Assembly (NCBI RefSeq): GCF_954871325.1
Contig: NC_088779.1
Span: forward strand, 29,116,915-29,180,914
Length of the DNA stretch: 64,000 bases
DNA from: Gordionus sp. m RMFG-2023
Taxonomy: Eukaryota; Nematomorpha; Gordioida; Chordodea; Parachordodidae
Direction: 5' to 3'
Positions 61,400 through 64,000 of this stretch are shown in pieces (the stretch's first letter is position 1; every line of letters starts with the position of its first letter). A program made the translations under genes and the position numbers. The notes beneath the pieces are model-generated. The model did not search any database and was not told where the DNA came from. It saw only the letters and a program-made list of their open reading frames with translations.

Positions 61400-61790
61400 A
61401 AATTTATGGTGAAAGTAGTTTTCTGTGTTTGCTGGATATTATTTCTGGTAAAATAAGATGTTTTAAGTTTAACTCTCCTTTAATAAAAGATTATTATTAT
61501 AGATTGCGAATCACTTTGTTACGACATATATGTTCATGTTATTTTTCTAAACAAATTATCAAGATTTTTCTGGTGAAGATCAAAAAACCCATGAAACAAA
61601 GAATTTTACAACTCCAAGTAAATAAATTAGTTTTTATATATAACATATGCCTCTATAAGTTTAGGATTTATTTTATCATATATAGTGTAATACTAGTCAA
61701 TCTGTTTTTCCTTCAATGCATTACCTTTTCAACCATAATTTTTGAGAGCGGTTAATTTTGTGTGTTTCATTTTACTAAAAATGTATTACT
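61400..61790. other. Open frame in the right arm, probably not a gene
   Basis: A 108-codon plus-strand frame (61429-61755) has TIFLVKIKKPMKQRI-like basic and aromatic runs but no domain. Its reverse-complement partner around 16560-16900 does not keep the frame open. I take it as chance openness in the duplicated DNA. Confidence 0.4.
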
Positions 61791-63580
61791 GAATGTAAAA
61801 ATATACTCTATAAATTTAAGATAATTTCGATGATAAATTTTGTGCCATTGATGTTTTATATATTTTTATATGGTATATTTATTTATTTAATAAGAAGTTA
61901 ATATAACCAATTTACCACCATATTAACAAGAAATATATTAATTTTGTTATATAAATATTCGAAATTACTGTTCTACGGCTATATTCTAACATACATAATT
62001 GATTTAATATATATACAGGAATCCCAATAAAAAAGCTCGGATTTTCAGGTAAATATTTTACTTGATTTTGATTTATTAAAACCAACTAACTAAAGATAAC
62101 TTTTATTAAAATTAAATCTCTATAAAGTCTTGATTTTATATGTTCTAGAAACTTCAAATAAAATTGTAGATTTTAAAATAAACTCTTAGATCTTTTCTTA
62201 TCGAGTATTATTAGTAAAAATATGTTTATTTGTTGGATGAATAGATAGTTTTCATATAAAATTGATGTAAAATTCTATAAGAGAAATTATAAAAATATTT
62301 AAAATACTTTTTTCACATTAAATAGTGCAAATAAATAATTTTATTAAATTTTTAACAAGTTTTAAAATAACGTAAACATAATTATAACACTCTACTAATA
62401 GTATAAATAAATAAATTTGTTATTTTTATTTAACTAGTTGGCAAAAATCAACCAAAAGGAGAGAAGAATGCTGAAAATATGGCATCATAAAATAAAAAAT
62501 AATTAAAATAATAAAATTATTTACTCTACTATTTTTATATTAATTAAGTTTGGCATTTGGGAATATATTACTTATTCAATAATTAATAACATATTGCATG
62601 ATTTATAGATCAAAATACTTTGTGATTATAGCATTATAATGAGATATTTGGAAATATATTATCATTTATTCAATAATTTAACACACATAGTGCTTGACTA
62701 TATTTATAAATCAAAATACTTTGTGATTATAGCATTTAATTTTAAAACTTATTATGTTAGATATCTTATCTTTATTTTTATTCCTATATTGTAACTATGG
62801 ATTTTAAATAAAATTATATTGTGAATAACTTATCTAAATTATCACACATATAAATTTCGCGTTCTTATTAATACTGAAAGTAATGTTCCAATTTTAAAAA
62901 TCGAATATTTAATTGAATAATATTTACGCATAGCAATAGGATTAAAAATCATTCGTGTACCATTATTAGATTAGTTCTTATCATACGAATGTCAATTTAA
63001 ATTAATATTAATTTTAATACATTTTATTATCATAATATATATTTAATTTTTATAAATCAAATTTAGAAACACAAATACAACATTTTTTTTAAAAAAAACC
63101 TTTAGAAAAAGAAAAATTTGATAATTTCTCTATTAGGCTCGTTGATAAATTTATTGTAATTTTTGATATTTCGATACATTTTATTACCATAATAATAAAT
63201 GGTAAGAAAAAGATTATAATTATTTTGAATAAAAAATTAATTTTTTTTGGTGATAATAGGACAAAAGAAAAGTTTTAAAGCTTTCATATATATCTTGAGA
63301 ATTATTTCAAAGAATATAATTTAAAAATAAAATATTATTTATAAAATCTAAGGAAATATAATGATATTATGAAACATTTAAATAAATTTATTTATTTCTT
63401 AAAAATGATTAAAAGAATAAAATAAAATAACTAGATGGCATGTTAATCATAAAAACAACTTTATATATGCTAGGGACATGGATATTTTTAGGTTCCTGTT
63501 GAAAAACATCTATGCTTTTCTGTTCCATTTTTCGAAGCGTTACGGAAAGTTTCATAAAAAATATCTGTGCATTTCTATTT

Positions 63581-63684
63581 TATTGATTACATATTTATTG
63601 ATTACATATTTTATTGATTACATATTTTATTGATTACATATTTTATTGATTACATATTTTATTGATTGCATATTTTATTCATTG
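63581..63684. repeat. 16-bp minisatellite, 6-7 units
   Basis: Units of ATTGATTACATATTTT repeat six to seven times; the last ones have slight changes. The left-arm counterpart lacks the array, so it grew after the duplication. Confidence 0.95.
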
Positions 63685-63790
63685 ATCTCAATAATATATA
63701 GATCAACTATTACATCTAAGTATTCAAAGATTATGAAAATTATCCATTGATCTCAATAATATATAGATCAGTTATTACATCTAACATCCA
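63680..63790. repeat. Direct repeat, period about 67 bp, two copies
   Basis: The phrase ATTGATCTCAATAATATATA followed by GATCA and TTATTACATCTAA occurs at about 63679 and again at about 63746. The left arm has related sequence near 14525-14600, also partly doubled. Confidence 0.75.
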
Positions 63791-64000
63791 TTAACGACAT
63801 TCTCCAAAGATTATAATTTATATTTATATGTATGTGGTTACATAAAATTTGATTGTTAAAAAACACTTTTTAACATTAACTTAAACCAAGATTATCCAAT
63901 ATAATTTATAATATTAATTATTAATATGATATTAGTTTTATAATAAAACAATTTAAATTAATTTAAATTTTATTTCAAAAGAATGTTTTTTTTATATTAA

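Larger units (their letters stand above)
46780..63870. repeat. Right arm of the large inverted duplication
   Basis: This is the reverse-complement partner of 14431-26105; matching pairs are listed there. The right arm is longer because the tandem unit is repeated more often here and because of three insertions with recognisable target duplications (48422-50762, 53994-54571 and 55224-58061). The match reaches to within about 150 bases of the window's end, so this arm may continue outside. Matched sequence contains no recognised protein. Confidence 0.85.

Noticed and set aside
61429-61755. 108-codon frame as a gene
   Set aside because: The inverted-duplication partner near 16,560-16,900 does not preserve it, and the composition follows the AT bias.
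14431-63870. Reading the inverted arms as terminal repeats of one giant virus-like element
   Set aside because: No gene set of such an element is visible between or within the arms, and the spacer is filled with ordinary transposons and fossils.

Overview
The window looks like intergenic, repeat-packed chromosome from a very AT-rich eukaryote (roughly three quarters A+T by eye), most likely an invertebrate animal. This rests on the mobile-element mix: hAT DNA transposons including a ZMYM1-like one, many hAT-type MITEs, an RTE-like LINE and degraded LTR-retrotransposon sequence. There are no bacterial operons, ribosome-binding sites, rRNA or tRNA genes, or CRISPR arrays. I recognise no intact host gene. 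The species cannot be named from this sequence.

Layout. 0-3.9 kb is copy A of a large dispersed repeat carrying a fossil of LTR-retroelement protease; copy B lies at 30.5-32.6 kb and part of an inverted copy C near 35.6-36.05 kb. 5.2-8.6 kb holds a MITE with a perfect 8-bp target duplication next to a decayed RTE-like LINE. 9.05-12.0 kb is a hAT-like element with a second, BED-finger hAT remnant inside it. 12-14.4 kb is unassigned but has two clear foldbacks. 26.1-46.8 kb contains a LINE-like remnant, the LTR fossil, two hAT transposons (37.87-41.20 and 42.67-44.83 kb) with 8-bp target duplications, and several MITEs.

The largest structure is an inverted duplication. About 14.4-26.1 kb matches, in reverse complement and mostly in order, about 46.8-63.9 kb. 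The left arm is interrupted by a LINE fragment and a 1.6-kb foldback element. The right arm is expanded by a tandem array of ~840-bp units and by nested insertions: a long-TIR DNA transposon (48.42-50.76 kb), a MITE (53.99-54.57 kb) and a ZMYM1-like hAT (55.22-58.06 kb), which itself holds a MITE of the same family as the one at 5.2 kb.

The window therefore reads as layered transposon history, not as a set of cooperating genes. Best candidates for something little described: the long-TIR element with an apparent 4-bp target duplication, the palindromic two-headed hAT, the minisatellite-armed foldback element, and the large inverted duplication with its hAT-containing tandem unit. All alignments were made by eye; boundaries are approximate unless a target duplication fixes them.
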